Positions 23,575-35,812 of a stretch of 64,000 nt of DNA are shown here, one piece after another. The stretch covers positions 9,796,001 to 9,860,000 of the forward strand of contig NW_025408667.1 in the NCBI RefSeq assembly GCF_020360975.1, read 5' to 3'. Made by a program: the position numbers and the translations under genes. Position 1 is the first letter of the stretch. Each line of letters begins with the position of its first letter. The DNA comes from Hirsutella rhossiliensis (lineage: Eukaryota; Ascomycota; Sordariomycetes; Hypocreales; Ophiocordycipitaceae). A model generated the notes under the pieces. It saw only the letters and a program-made list of their open reading frames with translations, was not told the origin of the DNA and ran no database searches.

Positions 23575-24410
23575 ATGAAGATCTCAACATCACTCCTTAT
23601 TTTTGTTGGGCTGGCTAAAGCTAGTCCATTGTCAGAAAACCAGATTTTCCGACGACAGCCAATACAGGTCAAACCAAGTGATAGAGCAGCAGGGGACCGC
23701 TTTTTGGCGGATTGGGCTGTAAGTAGCCTTCATAATTTGAAGAGGCGGTGTGCTAATATTCTGAGCGACTACAGCCTTTACCAGGCATAGGTTTGGGGGG
23801 TACCTTTGGCAGTGTGCTTGGGGGAGGAGGTGGTCTTAGTGGTGTTTTTGGCCGTCTGTTTGGCGGTAGTCGCGGTGGTGGTGGTGGTAGTCGCGGCGGT
23901 GGCGGCGGTAGTCGCGGCGGTGGTAGTGGTAGAGATCCTCGAGGTGGCGGGCAGTCGGCCGGGCGACATATCGACATCGATGAAGCGACTGGCCTCGGGA
24001 CCTTTAGGGAGTCTCCAGCGCCAGCTCCAGCGCCACGTCCAGGTAACAGCGGTGGTAGAACAGGAGGTCGTCCTCCACGGGATTATGGACAGTCGGCCGG
24101 GCGACATATCGACATCGATGAAGCGACTGGCCTCGGGACCTTTAGGGAGTCTCCAGCGCCAGCTCCAGCGCCACGTCCAGGTAACAGCGGTGGTAGAACA
24201 GGAGGTCGTCCTCCACGGGATTATGGACAGTCGGCCGGGCGACATATTGACGTTGATGAAGCGACTGGTCTCGGGACCTTTAGGGGGCCTCCAGCTCGGG
24301 CTCCAGCGCCACCTCCACGTGGTGGTAGAATACCGGCGCCTAAGTCCGAGACCCCAAAACCCCCTACGCAAGCAGACTATAAGAAATTTCTCGACAAGAA
24401 CGCTCAATAA
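23575..24410 (+). CDS. Secreted Gly-rich protein with three 46-aa tandem repeats, 259 aa, two exons
   Basis: Exon 1 is 23575-23718 (48 codons) and exon 2 is 23775-24410, joined in phase 0 over a 56-nt intron. Residues 1-16 (MKISTSLLIFVGLAKA) form a signal peptide; R26-R27 is a possible Kex2 site. Exon 2 adds a Gly-rich part (about 52-105, SRGGGGG units), then repeats starting near residues 108, 154 and 200, each with QSAGRHIDIDEATGLGTFRE and a Pro/Ala-rich half; the third is diverged. The C-terminus is Lys/Pro-rich (ADYKKFLDKNAQ). No known domain and no Lys-Arg/Arg-Arg between repeats, so a dikaritin-type precursor is not favoured. Wall-associated or effector-like roles are guesses. The stop lies 46 bp from the Copia-2 LTR. 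Confidence 0.82.
23719..23774 (+). other. Intron of the tandem-repeat secreted protein gene
   Basis: 56 nt with donor GTAAGT, branch-like TGCTAAT and acceptor CTACAG. Of the nearby AG sites, this one keeps exon 2 in frame with no stop; the next AG (23784) does not. Confidence 0.8.
23952..24340 (+). repeat. 138-bp tandem repeat, nearly three copies, in coding sequence
   Basis: Unit starts at 23952, 24090 and 24228 (CAGTCGGCCGGGCGACATAT). The first two units look almost identical; the third differs at many sites. 138 is a multiple of three, so copy-number change keeps the frame. Not RIPed. Confidence 0.9.
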
Positions 24411-24456
24411 ATGCGCATATAGAAGCCAGCGAAAGACTCGAAATACGGACTTTATA

Positions 24457-24683
24457 TGTCGCATTCAGGATGCGTATAATGAAATGCGCGGTTGATAAGC
24501 GATGTCATCGAACGTTCTAGATAACATTACAAAAGCACCCTAGGTGGCAAGTGGCAATTTCGCCACCACAAGGCAGTTATATTCCCTTAGGACTATAAGA
24601 AGACAGAACTTCTTATATTTATTTTAGATGGACGACAATAAACAAGATTGACTCTTACTTTCTATTCTTTATCCCTACAAGAG
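24457..24683 (+). repeat. Copia-2 5' LTR, mostly spared by RIP
   Basis: 227 bp starting TGTCGCATTCAGG. It keeps CpA/TpG at many sites that are TpA in the right LTR. Confidence 0.88.
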
Positions 24684-24696
24684 TTATGAGCCCGGT
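24683..24696 (+). promoter_or_regulatory. Copia-2 primer binding site (initiator Met tRNA anticodon arm)
   Basis: GTTATGAGCCCGG; its complement CCGGGCTCATAAC resembles the anticodon stem-loop of eukaryotic initiator tRNA-Met, the internal site used by half-tRNA primed Copia elements. The RIPed Copia-A has the related GTTATAAGCCCGGG at 40457. Confidence 0.65.
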
Positions 24697-24699
24697 TGG

Positions 24700-27600
24700 C
24701 CCTTAGTTGCGCCATCGGATTCTCTTACACCTACGCTTTAGCATAAATCGTCTCTACGAAGAGCGACAGCGCTAGTTTTTAAGATCTACGCCCTTAAAGG
24801 TATATAAGCTTAGTCTATCGAGATCTACGTCTACGAAGACGTATAAGCTCAGTCTATCGACTACCATCAGCACTTAGGATAGAGTCACATAAGGAAGCGT
24901 CTATCGATTCGTCCCGGGTTAAGCTTAACGGCCCGTTAGACTAGAAATAGTAGATAAGCGTTATTTAGAAATTCGCTATTGCGCACGGAATCTAGGACTT
25001 TGTCGACCTAAGTCGACCCCTTAACCCGGCTCTACGGGAACCAAGGAGACCGGAACCATTAGATCTATAGGATAAGGCAATACTTATAACCCTTAATACT
25101 AATAAGATTAAAACTTTTAAGCTTCTAACTTCCTAGTACCGTTATAAGTACTCGATCTTTAAGGCATAATAGAAGGCTCTAGTAAGCCTATAGGAATATA
25201 TCGTTAAAACTTATAGGAACTATTATAATACTATTACCTACGAATATAAAGTTATAAAGGAACTTAGGGTCCTTAAGTAGAGGATTTAGCCTACTAGCTA
25301 GGCATAAGAATAAGACGTCCTTAACCGATTTTATTCTACGTTAAAGTCGCCCGATAGGATAAAGATTTCGGATTAGGTTATAAAGTGGCACTAAGTCCTT
25401 ACCGAAGCCTAATAGCTCGGTATCCCCGACGCCTAAGGCCTTAGACCGACTCGGCTATTCCTTAAGGTAGTTTTAAGAGTAAACTCTACGTTTTCTTATT
25501 ACTAGCTTAATAAAATAGAAGATAAAGCCTATAGCATCGATCTACTCTAGTAAGGTCGATTTCTAGACGGCATTAATATTAGTATTATTTTTTAGAGGGC
25601 TTATTCCCTTACTTCTAATTAAAAGGGTAGAAAGGGCGGAAGCACGTTCGCTACTTAGTAGGGCGAGCATTCTAGCTAAATAAACACTAAACGATCCTCT
25701 TAATCCTCTTTTAATAATAATTCCTCTTCTTCGACTATATATCGGATACCTACGTATATATATAGTAAGGACCACCGATTCCCTAACTACTACTACTATA
25801 ATAAGTCGATTCGGCCGACTAACTAGTAGCTAAGGACTAATATAGAGGCTAAGAAGAAAGAGCTTCTTAAGAAAAAACCATACCTAGTTAGAGTAGTCGA
25901 ACGTATGCTTAAACACTTAAAAGGGCAGAGTTAGAATCGATAGGATAGTTCTAGTAATAAAAATAATACTCTAAGTATAGGTGAACCGTTAGTAACTACT
26001 ATAGTTACCTTAAGCTTACCTCTACCGGCAGCCGTATCTATATTATACGTCTACCCGCTTTAAGACCCTATTTTACTTACTTTAGTATTAGATATCTATA
26101 AAGTTCGGGATCGGCACCGTTTTATTAACTACTAATCTATAGAGGAAGAAGAAAGACTTCTTTTAGGGAAGGAATTTTTACCTATCCTTAGTCGAGGCAC
26201 CGTTATTATTAACGTTAGCTATAATCGAACTTTCTAACTTAACTAAGCCTTATATATCCCGTCTTTTTATACTAACGTTATATTAGCCGACTATTTCCGT
26301 AAGGTAAGCATCGATTAGACTCTTATAATAGGAGTCGTGTTAAAGAATAGCTAGGAGATATATAGGACGACCCCGATATACGGATAAAACGTCCTCGAAT
26401 TTATACTAATTTCCCCTTCCCTTCCGCTTACTATTGCCGCCGTAACCTTAAAGGATCCTAAGCCTTCTAATCTAAAAGAGGCACTACTCTAGCACCGATA
26501 TCTAGGTTACTTAAACCCCGCTATATTAGAATACCTTATCGAGATAACGACTAGATATAAGATTAAAGGCCTAGCAACGATCGACTATTAGGTGTGCTCC
26601 CTTATAAAAGCGAAAAAGTAAGTTTTACGAAGACCGTCTAAGGCAACTTCTCTAAGGCCTTTCTAGCGGATCTATATTAACCTCTATAGTATATACTAAA
26701 GCTATAACGGTAAGAAGGTAGTATTATTACTTAAGTATAACTTTTCTAGGCTTATTTTCTATTACGTACTTTTAAATAATTAATAAGAGACCCTTATTTT
26801 AACGCTTTTACGTTTTTCTTTATATATTTAGCGCTAGTAGAGGCTCTAAGTATATATCGTTTACCGGGATAACGACCGCGGACTCTAGTCTAGGTACGTT
26901 ATATAGATAGATAATAAGGGCATTAAGGATAAACCTATTACTCCTTATATACTAGCATAGAACGGCCCTACCGAGCGTTCTAAGGGGGTAATAGGCGTAA
27001 GGGCTAGGAATATATACGTCGAGGCGAATCTCGATAATAATATATAGCCTAAGACCTAGACCGCCGCTACCTACCTATATAACCGGTTACCTTAACTTCG
27101 TAAGAACTAAAAGACTCCTTTCTAAAGGCTATATAGGTAGCTTAGGGATAGTAACCGAGATATAGGTTACTTAGCGAATCCTTTACCCGATATTACTTAC
27201 CTAAAGGTATATAGCTATAGAGCTTATCCTTTAATAACTACTATACTTAAAAGTACTTAGAAGAAAGACCTTAAGACTTAACTATACGCTAAGATTAAAT
27301 ATCTTATAGGATATAATTCCTATAACATTTACTATATTTAGATTCTATTACGCTTAGAAGTCCGCTAAGTCTATAATATTACTTTCGATAAATTATAGGT
27401 CTACTAGAAATCTACTAGAGACATTCCCTTAATTATTAAAGAACTAGAAATCCCGTTCCTAGAGTATATCGACTCTAAGTTAAAGGATAAGGAGCCTAAC
27501 GATTAAATAGTTTCTTAGTCCGCCCCTAAAAAACGCGTGCGCTTCTAAGATAAAGCAGTATAACTGCTTACCCCTAAGGCAACCCCGGAGCTATATAATA

Positions 27601-28410
27601 CGATATTTATTGCTAACCTAGAGGACCCGCCTCTAAACCCTAAGCCTAAGCTAAATCGAGTAGATAAGACTCCTTAAGAGCTAACTAGACGCTTAGCCCG
27701 AATTTAAGCGAGGAAATAGTCTTATCTCTTAGCTTCCTTTTACGCTATATTTTAAATAGTAAGGGAGGAACGACTCTATAAGCGGAGCCTTCCCCTTAAA
27801 CTACGATCTTAGAGAGAACTTAACTCTTACCCCTTTAGAGACTAGTTTAAACTTATAAGCAAAACTAAAGTTAATATACTCTTTTCCTAAGGCACCTTTA
27901 AACCTATTTAGCGTAATTAAATAGATCCGACTACTAGAAGACCCCTTCCCCTTACTTAGGCTTTTAAGTATAAATTTAATAAGTATAGTTACTTAACTAA
28001 GTTTAAGTCCTACCTCTATATCTATAGAGACTTATAAGAAACTAATAGTAAGGATATATATACCGCGACGCTTATAGCGTATAACTTTCGTATAATAATA
28101 GCCTTAATATATAAGTTCGACCTTAAATTATAGTACCTTAATACTATAAACGCTTTTATAAACGCCGAGTTAGATAAACTTATATATATTAAATTCCCCG
28201 ATAGATTTAAACGTTTTAGCTAGGTTCCTAAGCTTTTCTAAGCCCTATATAGTCTACGAAGATAACCCTTACTTTAGTAAAAGGAACTTATAACTACCTT
28301 TAAAGAACTAGGCCTTAAGACCTATTTTAATAAACTATATATCTAGGTAAATAACTAGTATATTATTTTCTTTTTTATAAAAAATATCTTAATTCTTTAT
28401 TAAAAGAAGA
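24700..28410 (+). pseudogene. Copia-2 gag-protease-integrase-RT (5' part)
   Basis: Gag-like helical sequence is near 25080-25560. At 26120-26300 comes a protease/post-protease region (EEEERLL...FLPILxRGT, then ALYxPSFxTNVIxADYF). Pre-integrase is at about 26480-26620 with LxHRxLGxLNP and CxxCxLxKAKK, the latter still showing a Cys. The integrase core runs to about 27250. RT is at 27830-28410 with 'DKLIYIKFPDRFKR', 'LYSLRR' and 'YIIFFFIKNILIL' (the F/YxDD box altered). The frame then runs into LINE-B and continues at 35813. Stops fall at Gln/Trp sites. The first 400 bp keeps CpA/TpG. Confidence 0.8.
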
Positions 28411-28425
28411 ATAAGGATAATATTA
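28411..28425. repeat. Target-site duplication of LINE-B (left)
   Basis: ATAAGGATAATATTA, identical at 35798-35812. Here it is followed by the reversed (TAA)n tail of LINE-B. Confidence 0.88.
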
Positions 28426-29149
28426 TTATTATTATTAAAATTACGCTAGGGACCTAGCTAGAGGTATCTAGAACTTCGATATTAAATAAAAGGGAAAAAC
28501 TAAAGTACTTAAGGGAAAACCCTCCCTTCTTTCGATATAGGTCCGCCTTAAACGAGGTTATAGTTATAGTATATAGGAAATTTACGCCGGCTACCGCGGG
28601 CTTCTCTTATATATTTGCTTTTTAGTATAGGCCCTCTTAAGCTATAGCCGCTACTATCCTAAGTAGCCGCGGCCTAGGCTTACTAGCCTAGGCCTAGGGT
28701 TATAAGTAGTAGTCTCTCTCTAAGGGGCCCGGCTTATAGGCGCCTTTATTTTCTATAGCTCCCGCGCTACTACCGCGTAGCTATAGTAGCGGCCGCGTTA
28801 GCCTATTAGTCTATTAGTTAGTAGGGTAAGTAATATCCGGTTACCGGGCTAGGCGCTAATATAGGTCGCTCCTAGGTAGGGCTAGCTAATCGAAATTTAG
28901 TCGGCCGGCTTTACTAATCGAAAATCGGTTCCTATCTAGCTACGCGACTTCCCGATTAAGGGCGCGGTAGCCTATATTTACTATCTATCGCGTAGTTACT
29001 AATTACGCGCGCCTAGCTCGCGTATATATATACCTACCCTCCCTTTATAGTTTTATTCCTATCTCCTCCTACCTCTTTATTTATCCTTACTTATATAGGC
29101 CCTAGCTCCTTACCTATATTATTTCTATATCCTTAGTTCTCCCCTATAC

Positions 29150-30640
29150 TATATTTAGTTTATTTACCGTTATATCGCTATATCTAACTAAGAAGCTAAC
29201 TTAGGTAGTAACGGCTCGCTTCCTTTAAAGCCCCCTCCTTATAAGAAAGTTACTACTATAGCGGGATTAAAACGCTCTATCCCTTATTTTATATATATTA
29301 AGCGCCTTACTAGCGAGCTTACCTATAAGTCCTTCGCTAGCTATTAAAACTAGTCCTATAAGTATTAGTCTTAGTCTTATCTTAGGTTAGTCTTACTTTT
29401 AGTACTTTTTACTAACTTTACTAGCTATAAAGGCTAAAGCCTATATCGCTTATACTAACTTTAATTAGTCCTATTACTAAGTAAGTAACCCTACCCTACT
29501 ATAGTATAGTCTAAGTTTAGTACTAATCTAAGTTCTAGATTACCTTTAAAGGTAAAGAGGCCGCTTATACCCTTTACTAAGTATAGTCTAAGGTCGATAG
29601 CCCCTCCTTTATAAAGGGCTTAGTATAAGAGCGCCTTTACTATATTATTCTAAAAACTTATATACGCGCTAGTTAAAAGGCCCCCGCCGCTAAGGGTAAA
29701 AGCGCGTTAAGCGAGTTCGCCCTTAGTTTAGCTATAGTCGCCGAAAATATTAAGATACTCGCCTTAGCTTTTACCTATTTTATAGATAATACCCGCTATA
29801 TATATAAGTCTTTAAAGAAATATCTAAGAGAGTTTAGCAATACTATTAAGACCTTAGCTTAGGTTAGGCCTAAGTTACTCTTAGTTACTTAAAAGACTCT
29901 TATAGCGGTTAACGATCTCGCTAACTATTTCTATCTTATTACCGGTAATAACTATAATAATAAGGGTAGCGGTTTTAACCTTACTAAGCCCGATCTAGCC
30001 TTAGCCCCTTTTAATAAAGGGAAAGGTAAAGGTAAAGGTAAGGGTAAGGCGGCTATTACGTTTAAGGGTCTATCTAAGGCTAAGGCTAAGGAGTCTACTA
30101 CTATTACTATACCCGCGGTTATCTTAAAGCTAATATAGGAGACTACTACGTTGCCCCCCCTTAGCTCTAACGCTAAGTCTTAGCTTAGTAGTTCTCTTAG
30201 CGCTAAGCCTACTTTAAAGCGCCCTTATTTTACGTCGCCTACTAATCTTACTAACGCTCTTAACTTTATTTAGTAGTGTCTTTATAGCCGTCGCGGTTTA
30301 GTCCTAGCTAAGATCGTTGCTAGTCTTAACCTTAATTAGATCTATAGTTATAGTATAGGCTATAGCGAACGCCTCCGCGCCGCCGCTAGTATAAGTCTTA
30401 TCTTAGTATAGACCCCGGTCGTTACTTTATCTTATAAGCTAGCCGTTTAAACTAGCTTTAGTTTAGGTTTAGGGTTAGGCCTAGCCGGTCGTTATTAAGC
30501 TTCTTATAGTAATAGTAGTCCTTATACTCCTCGTAAGTCTTAGGTTACTCCCTCTTATACCCCGCGTACTACCTTAAGGGGGTCTTATTATTCCTACCGT
30601 AATAATAAGGCGGACGTTACTACTAATAAGTTAGGTTAGG
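29150..30640 (+). pseudogene. Antisense reading frame in LINE-B, unknown product
   Basis: A plus-strand frame from about 29650 to 30510 covers nearly 300 codons with about ten stops, all TAA/TAG and several at likely Gln/Trp positions (a TAG TAG pair near 30265 suggests Trp-Trp). Landmarks: 'NDLANYFYLITGNN', a GKGKGKGKGK run at 30020-30055, 'KGLSKAKAKES', 'LKRPYFTSPTN' and a Ser/Arg/Thr-rich tail with 'TPRTTLRGS'. Upstream to 29150 the frame is less sure. The same pattern exists in LINE-A. No homologue recognised; the gene belongs to the mobile unit, since it lies inside both target duplications. Confidence 0.5.
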
Positions 30641-30942
30641 GTTATAGTTTAAGGCTAGTTATCGGCTCTATCTTAGTTTAGTTTTAGGTTAGGTCTTATT
30701 TAGTTATAGTCTTTTAGTAGTAGGTCTTATTCTATAGCTATTAAGGCTAGCTTAGTTAAGTTATATTAGTTCTATTTAGTTTATAGTTTAAGTAGCAAGG
30801 TTTACGCTTAGTTTAGGTCTAATTTAATAGATACTATAGACCTATTATCGTAAGTCCTCTCCTTTTCTTAGGTCGCTTTAGTAAAGGAGGTAGTTAGCTA
30901 AGGTAGTCTTAGTTTAAGGCCGCTCTATCTTTAGCGCGGCCC

Positions 30943-33900
30943 CGGCCTTATTATTTAGTATATCTATATATAGCCTCTAGGCTAGGTCGAACTAGCGGAG
31001 CTTACTTAAGTAAAGGAACTATTACGCTAGCGGCGCCGCTATCTTTTTCCTATAAAGGCCCGCTCTTATATTACCTATATCCTAGGCCTATATTAAAAGG
31101 GACTCTCTTACCTCCTCTATTAATAAATAGTTAATTATTATATAGTAGATAATATCCTATTTTTATCTATAGGTATATATTAGTAAGACTATACTAAGGA
31201 CTTATTAGTTAAAGAGGAAGTTATTAAGCTTAATCTTTCCTATATATATCTATATAATTACCGTGCTAATATACTTAAGGAGGCCCTTATAATAGTCTAA
31301 TATTATCGCTTTATTAAACTATAGTAAGAAGTTAGCGGGGTAAAAGGTAGTTTAGTATTATTAGATCGTTTCTTCCTTAGCGTTTTATTAAGCGGCCTAT
31401 TCCTTATTTAGCCTTTTAAGCGACCTAGCTTTATTTAAGAGGTCGTCCGATCCTATCTAGCTCTAGACCCCCCTTATCTCCTCCGCGAGGGGGGGCCTAC
31501 TAGGTAGTAGCGCCGCTAAGGGCCTACTCCCTCTCTAGCATCGCCTCCTCTTAAGTATACCTACGACCGTATTAAATATATATTAAATTTAGCTTAAGAG
31601 CCCTAAATCCTTTAACCTTTAAAGGGTATCTATTATTCTTTAGTTTAAGTAAAGGTCGATTAAGGGTACCTACGCCTCCGCTTTTACTTAGTAGACTAAG
31701 GTCGCGCGGTAGGCGCCCGTTATTACCTAAAGGTAGGCTAACTAGTCCTATACTAGGTCCCGCGCGATCCTATATAGTTTCCCCCCTACGGGCGTTATCT
31801 TATAGAATATAACTATAGCGTAAGAGATTAAGGACCGGATTACCTTACTATAGACTTCCTTAGCGCGCGGTAGGGTATAGCTTTATATAGATAATATAAG
31901 CCCGGTTAAGGCTATAGTCTAGCGCTTTATCTTTACTTATAGCTATTTTAGGTATACCTTTTAATATAGTTTCTAGTATACCTAAACCTTTAATAAGCGG
32001 GCCTCTTAGACCGGTATTACTATATTAGTCCTAAGGTAGACTAGCGTTATTATCGCTTATCTCCTCTATATAAAGTATATTAACTTACTCTTTAATAGTT
32101 CGAAAATAACCGCGAACTTAGCCGCTTACTCTATATATACCTTTTAAGCCTCCTTTAAATATACTACTATTATTACTTTATTAGGTCTAATACTAACTAT
32201 ATTTATATCGTTAGCGAAGCCGATAGCGTAAATACTATATATCGTACTAAGCCTCTTATATAAGGGGGTTATATAGTATAGAAATAAGATTAAGGATAAA
32301 GGGGAGCCCTAAGGGACTCTTATTAGTACTTAAGTTAGCTTTAAGGTCCTTTTATCGAAGTAAAGGGTCGATCTTTTATTACTTATAAAGCTTTATATTA
32401 AGCTTATAAGCTATCTAGGGTATCCCTAAAGCCTTAGTTCCCTTATAAGCTTATTATAGTTAACCGTATTAAATACGCTCTTAATATCTAGCTATAAGAA
32501 TAATACGATGCCCCTTTAGGCCTAAGTCGCGCGTATTAGTTCTATTATTAGTAGGATCGCTGCCTTTATAAAGCGCTCCTTCTTATTCCTTATTTATCCG
32601 TTTAATAGGATATCGTTCGCCTTTACTACTCTTATAATCTTCTAAGCTAGTATTTATTTAAGTACTTTCCCTACTATAAGTAGGAGGGAAATTAGTCTCT
32701 ATCTCCCTATTATATAATAGGCTTCCGGCCTCTTACCTAGCTTTTAAATTACTATTACGTTCGCGCTATAAAACTATTCTAGGAAATATAAGAGTTAGGT
32801 ATAAGTATTAAAGATTATAGCTAGTTACTAAACTAAGGCTAGTTTATACTTCTTAATAAACCTTAAGGGGACGCTATCTAAGCCTATTACTTTCTAGCTT
32901 ACTATCTTACCTAGCGCCGCTATAACGTTAGCTAGCTAGATCTATTAATTAACTATAAAGGTCGCCTTAGCTATAGGCTAGGGTAGCCCTTAGGTCGTGC
33001 CTACCTTTAATAGGAAGAACTTAGCGGCTAATATTTAGGCCTTTCCTTTAAAGGTTTCTATTAGTTAATCCTTACCTTCCTTAACTAGCGGCGGGATATA
33101 AGTTAGTTTTAGTAATAGCTTACTATAGAGTCTAGCCTACCTCTTTATATTTTAGAGCTTAGTATTATCGGCGCTAAATTCCTTTAAGAACTCGCGCTAA
33201 TAGGCCCTCCTTACCTTATAGACGGTCTACTTCTAAGCTATAAACGCCTTATATAAGTCTACTTAATTTACCTTACTCCTTTCCTACTTATACTTCCTCC
33301 TCGCCCTCTTAGCCTCCCTTATCGCCCTTCTTACCTCTAAGGTAAACTATACGTTGCCCTTAGGTAATACTCGCCCCTACTATAGAACTATAGCTATCGC
33401 GATCTACGCTAAAGTAGCGAAGATATAGTCTAGGTCTTAGTCGATATCTTAAAGCGTCTAGAGTATTAGCTAGTATAGTCCTAGCTAGGATATAGTCTTA
33501 GCTTTAACTAGCTTTACCTTTACTTTTTTCTACTTTAAGGCTAGTTTAAGTACCTAAGCTTAGGTATCGACCTATAATATAATAGTCTAAGGGATATAGT
33601 CTAACCTAGTTAGGTCTAGGTTAAGCTTAGTATACTATATTTTAGTCTTTAGTATTACTTAAGCTAGGTCGATAGTACTATCCTTTTAGCTATAGAAAAA
33701 TCTTATATACTCCCCTCTTAAGGTAGCGAGTTTAAGTTATAATTTTATCGCCTCCTATATAAGTTATATCGCGCTATTAAAGGTTCTATTATATTTATCT
33801 TAAAGTAAGTAATAGATATTAAAGTCCCTTACTATTATTATAAGGTGCTTTAGTTTAATTACGCTTAGGTTATATAACGCTCTAGCCCTCGCGGCCCTTA

Positions 33901-34183
33901 GTAGTAAGTAAATTATATATAGTCTAGTACTATCCCTAAAAATTACCTTACTTTAGTTTAGTTTAGACCGGGGCGACTAAGTCCCTAGCTTAAGCCTTTT
34001 ATATACGTATAGCGCGTACCTCCCCTCCTTATAAACTAAGCTATAAGGCGCTGCTTTAAGGGAGGGGGGGCCGCCTCTTAGCGTAGCTTTTACTTCCTAT
34101 AATACTATTAGGTCGAAGCCGGCTTAGTAGTAAAGCGCTAACTAAGCTAACTTATATCTCTTCTATATATTTTAGAATAGTAC
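30943..34183 (-). pseudogene. LINE-B ORF2 (endonuclease-reverse transcriptase)
   Basis: Mirror of LINE-A ORF2. The endonuclease GDFNxHHPxW region is at about 33829-33799 and the RT LDIKGAF region at about 32493-32468. Reads open on the minus strand apart from TAA/TAG at Gln/Trp sites. Confidence 0.78.
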
Positions 34184-34322
34184 TTTTAGTTATATATAGG
34201 TAGGGTTAAGGTAAAAGGGGTCGTCTATATAAGAAGGGAGGCGCTCTATCTCCTAGCGCTTCTCTATTTATTATACTTATAGATATTATTTATAGTCGGT
34301 TCGGCCTCCCTAGCCCTACTAG

Positions 34323-35683
34323 CCGGCGGGTATCTCGAGCTCGACCTTATATCTTAGCGCGGTCTACTTAGTCCTTACTTTTAAACTATAGTCGATTTAA
34401 GAATACCCTAGGTTTCGATAGTAGGGAGCACCTATTACTTAGCGTACGTCTAGGTATTTATAAACTATTAAGGTCGTTATAGGTAGTTTTCCCTTACCTT
34501 TTCCTAAGCTTTATTTACTATAGGGTAAGTCCGGGTCTATAATAAGTAGTCCCCTTAGTATAAGATATAATTATAAGGGATTTCGCTTTTCTTAGCTTTA
34601 TATTTATCCTTACCTTTATTATATACTATACTCCTATATTAGCTATAGAGTTATATTAATATATACTATTTAGTAATATAGCTATACTTATAGTAATTAT
34701 AGTACCTCTATAGTTAGACCGACTTATTATAAGGTTTATATTAAAAGATTTATACTTTAAGGACTAGGCCTAGGTTATAAAGCCTATTAGCCTCCTCTAA
34801 GCTACCGACCTTAATAAGTATAGTTATTACCGTTAATATCTTAGATTAAGGGTATAGCGCTTAAGCTTAAAGGACCTTAACTTTATTTACTTTTATAATT
34901 TTATAAAGTAATCGCTCCTTATCTACTATCGCTACCCTTAAAGGGATATTCTTAGCGACTACTATATATACGCGGCGGGTAATTATAGCCTCTAGTCTAA
35001 ATACGGCCTTAACCTAGCCTTAGTCCCTTTAATAGGCTCTTACTATAGTATTAAATATAACCGCGATATCTTTACTTTAAAGGCGCCTTACCGCTATAAC
35101 GCTTATAGCTTTTAGGGCTATATTTACTACCTTTACTATATCCTTTAGTTTATAGCTTAGGATTTTAAGCGGCGCTTTAGTAGGGACTATAATAATCTCG
35201 CGTTTATAGCGTAGTAGGACCTATTTTACTATAGCTTTATATTAGGTCGGTCCTTTAGTCTCGGCTACGACCGCGGCCTAGGTTCGCTTAGGGCCCCCTA
35301 GGCCTAAAGCGATACTTAGGCGGAGTTCTTTCTTAACTACCTCCTTAATTACTTCCTAGATTATCGTCTTAAAGCTTTTATCCGCGCGGAGTACCGCCGA
35401 TAATACGCTACCGGCGCGGCTCTTTACCCTAGAGAGCCGTTTAACTACTACCTATACCCTACCGAACTATACGCTTAGGACGAAGCCCGTAAGTTTATTA
35501 TATACTGCTTTTTCTATAGGGTCGCTCGGCGCTTAAGCCGGTATCGTATCGCTGCTTTAGGTTTATTAACTTACCTTATCGGGGTATATAAATTCAGGTA
35601 GCCTCTCTTCGCGCTACGCGCTTTAATCGAGCCTAGTACGTCGATAGCCGCTACTACGTTTACCTACCCTTTAGCCTCGGCGT
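34323..35683 (-). pseudogene. LINE-B ORF1 (gag-like, zinc knuckles)
   Basis: Mirror of LINE-A ORF1; zinc-knuckle region at about 34708-34523 with Tyr at most Cys/His sites. Confidence 0.68.
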
Positions 35684-35797
35684 AGTATTATTACTAAGGG
35701 TAATCGATACTACTAAATTAATTACTAATATTAGTTAGTATTTTAGTTATAATACGTACCTACTATAGGCGTATATCGATTTTATAAGAAGTTTTTT

Positions 35798-35812
35798 ATA
35801 AGGATAATATTA
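35798..35812. repeat. Target-site duplication of LINE-B (right)
   Basis: ATAAGGATAATATTA, identical to 28411-28425. Confidence 0.88.

Larger units (their letters stand above)
28426..35797 (-). mobile_element. LINE-B: full-length Tad-clade LINE, RIPed, 7,372 bp
   Basis: Inverted copy of LINE-A over its whole length, with a perfect 15-bp target duplication (28411-28425 and 35798-35812). It is inserted into Copia-2 between RT and RNase H. Both LINE copies have almost lost CpA/TpG, and their differences include sites where one copy kept C or G. Insertion order is clear: Copia-2 first, then LINE-B. Confidence 0.92.

Noticed and set aside
23952..24340. Dikaritin-type (Kex2-processed repeat) peptide precursor
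   Set aside because: No Lys-Arg or Arg-Arg between repeat units and no short core peptide bounded by such sites.
23753..24495. Long frames on both strands over the 138-bp repeat (about 228 codons each)
   Set aside because: A repeat unit of 46 codons without stops in several frames stays open in all of them; only one frame has a signal peptide and proper splice sites.
25563..25775. 70-codon minus-strand frame
   Set aside because: Complement of Copia-2 gag region.
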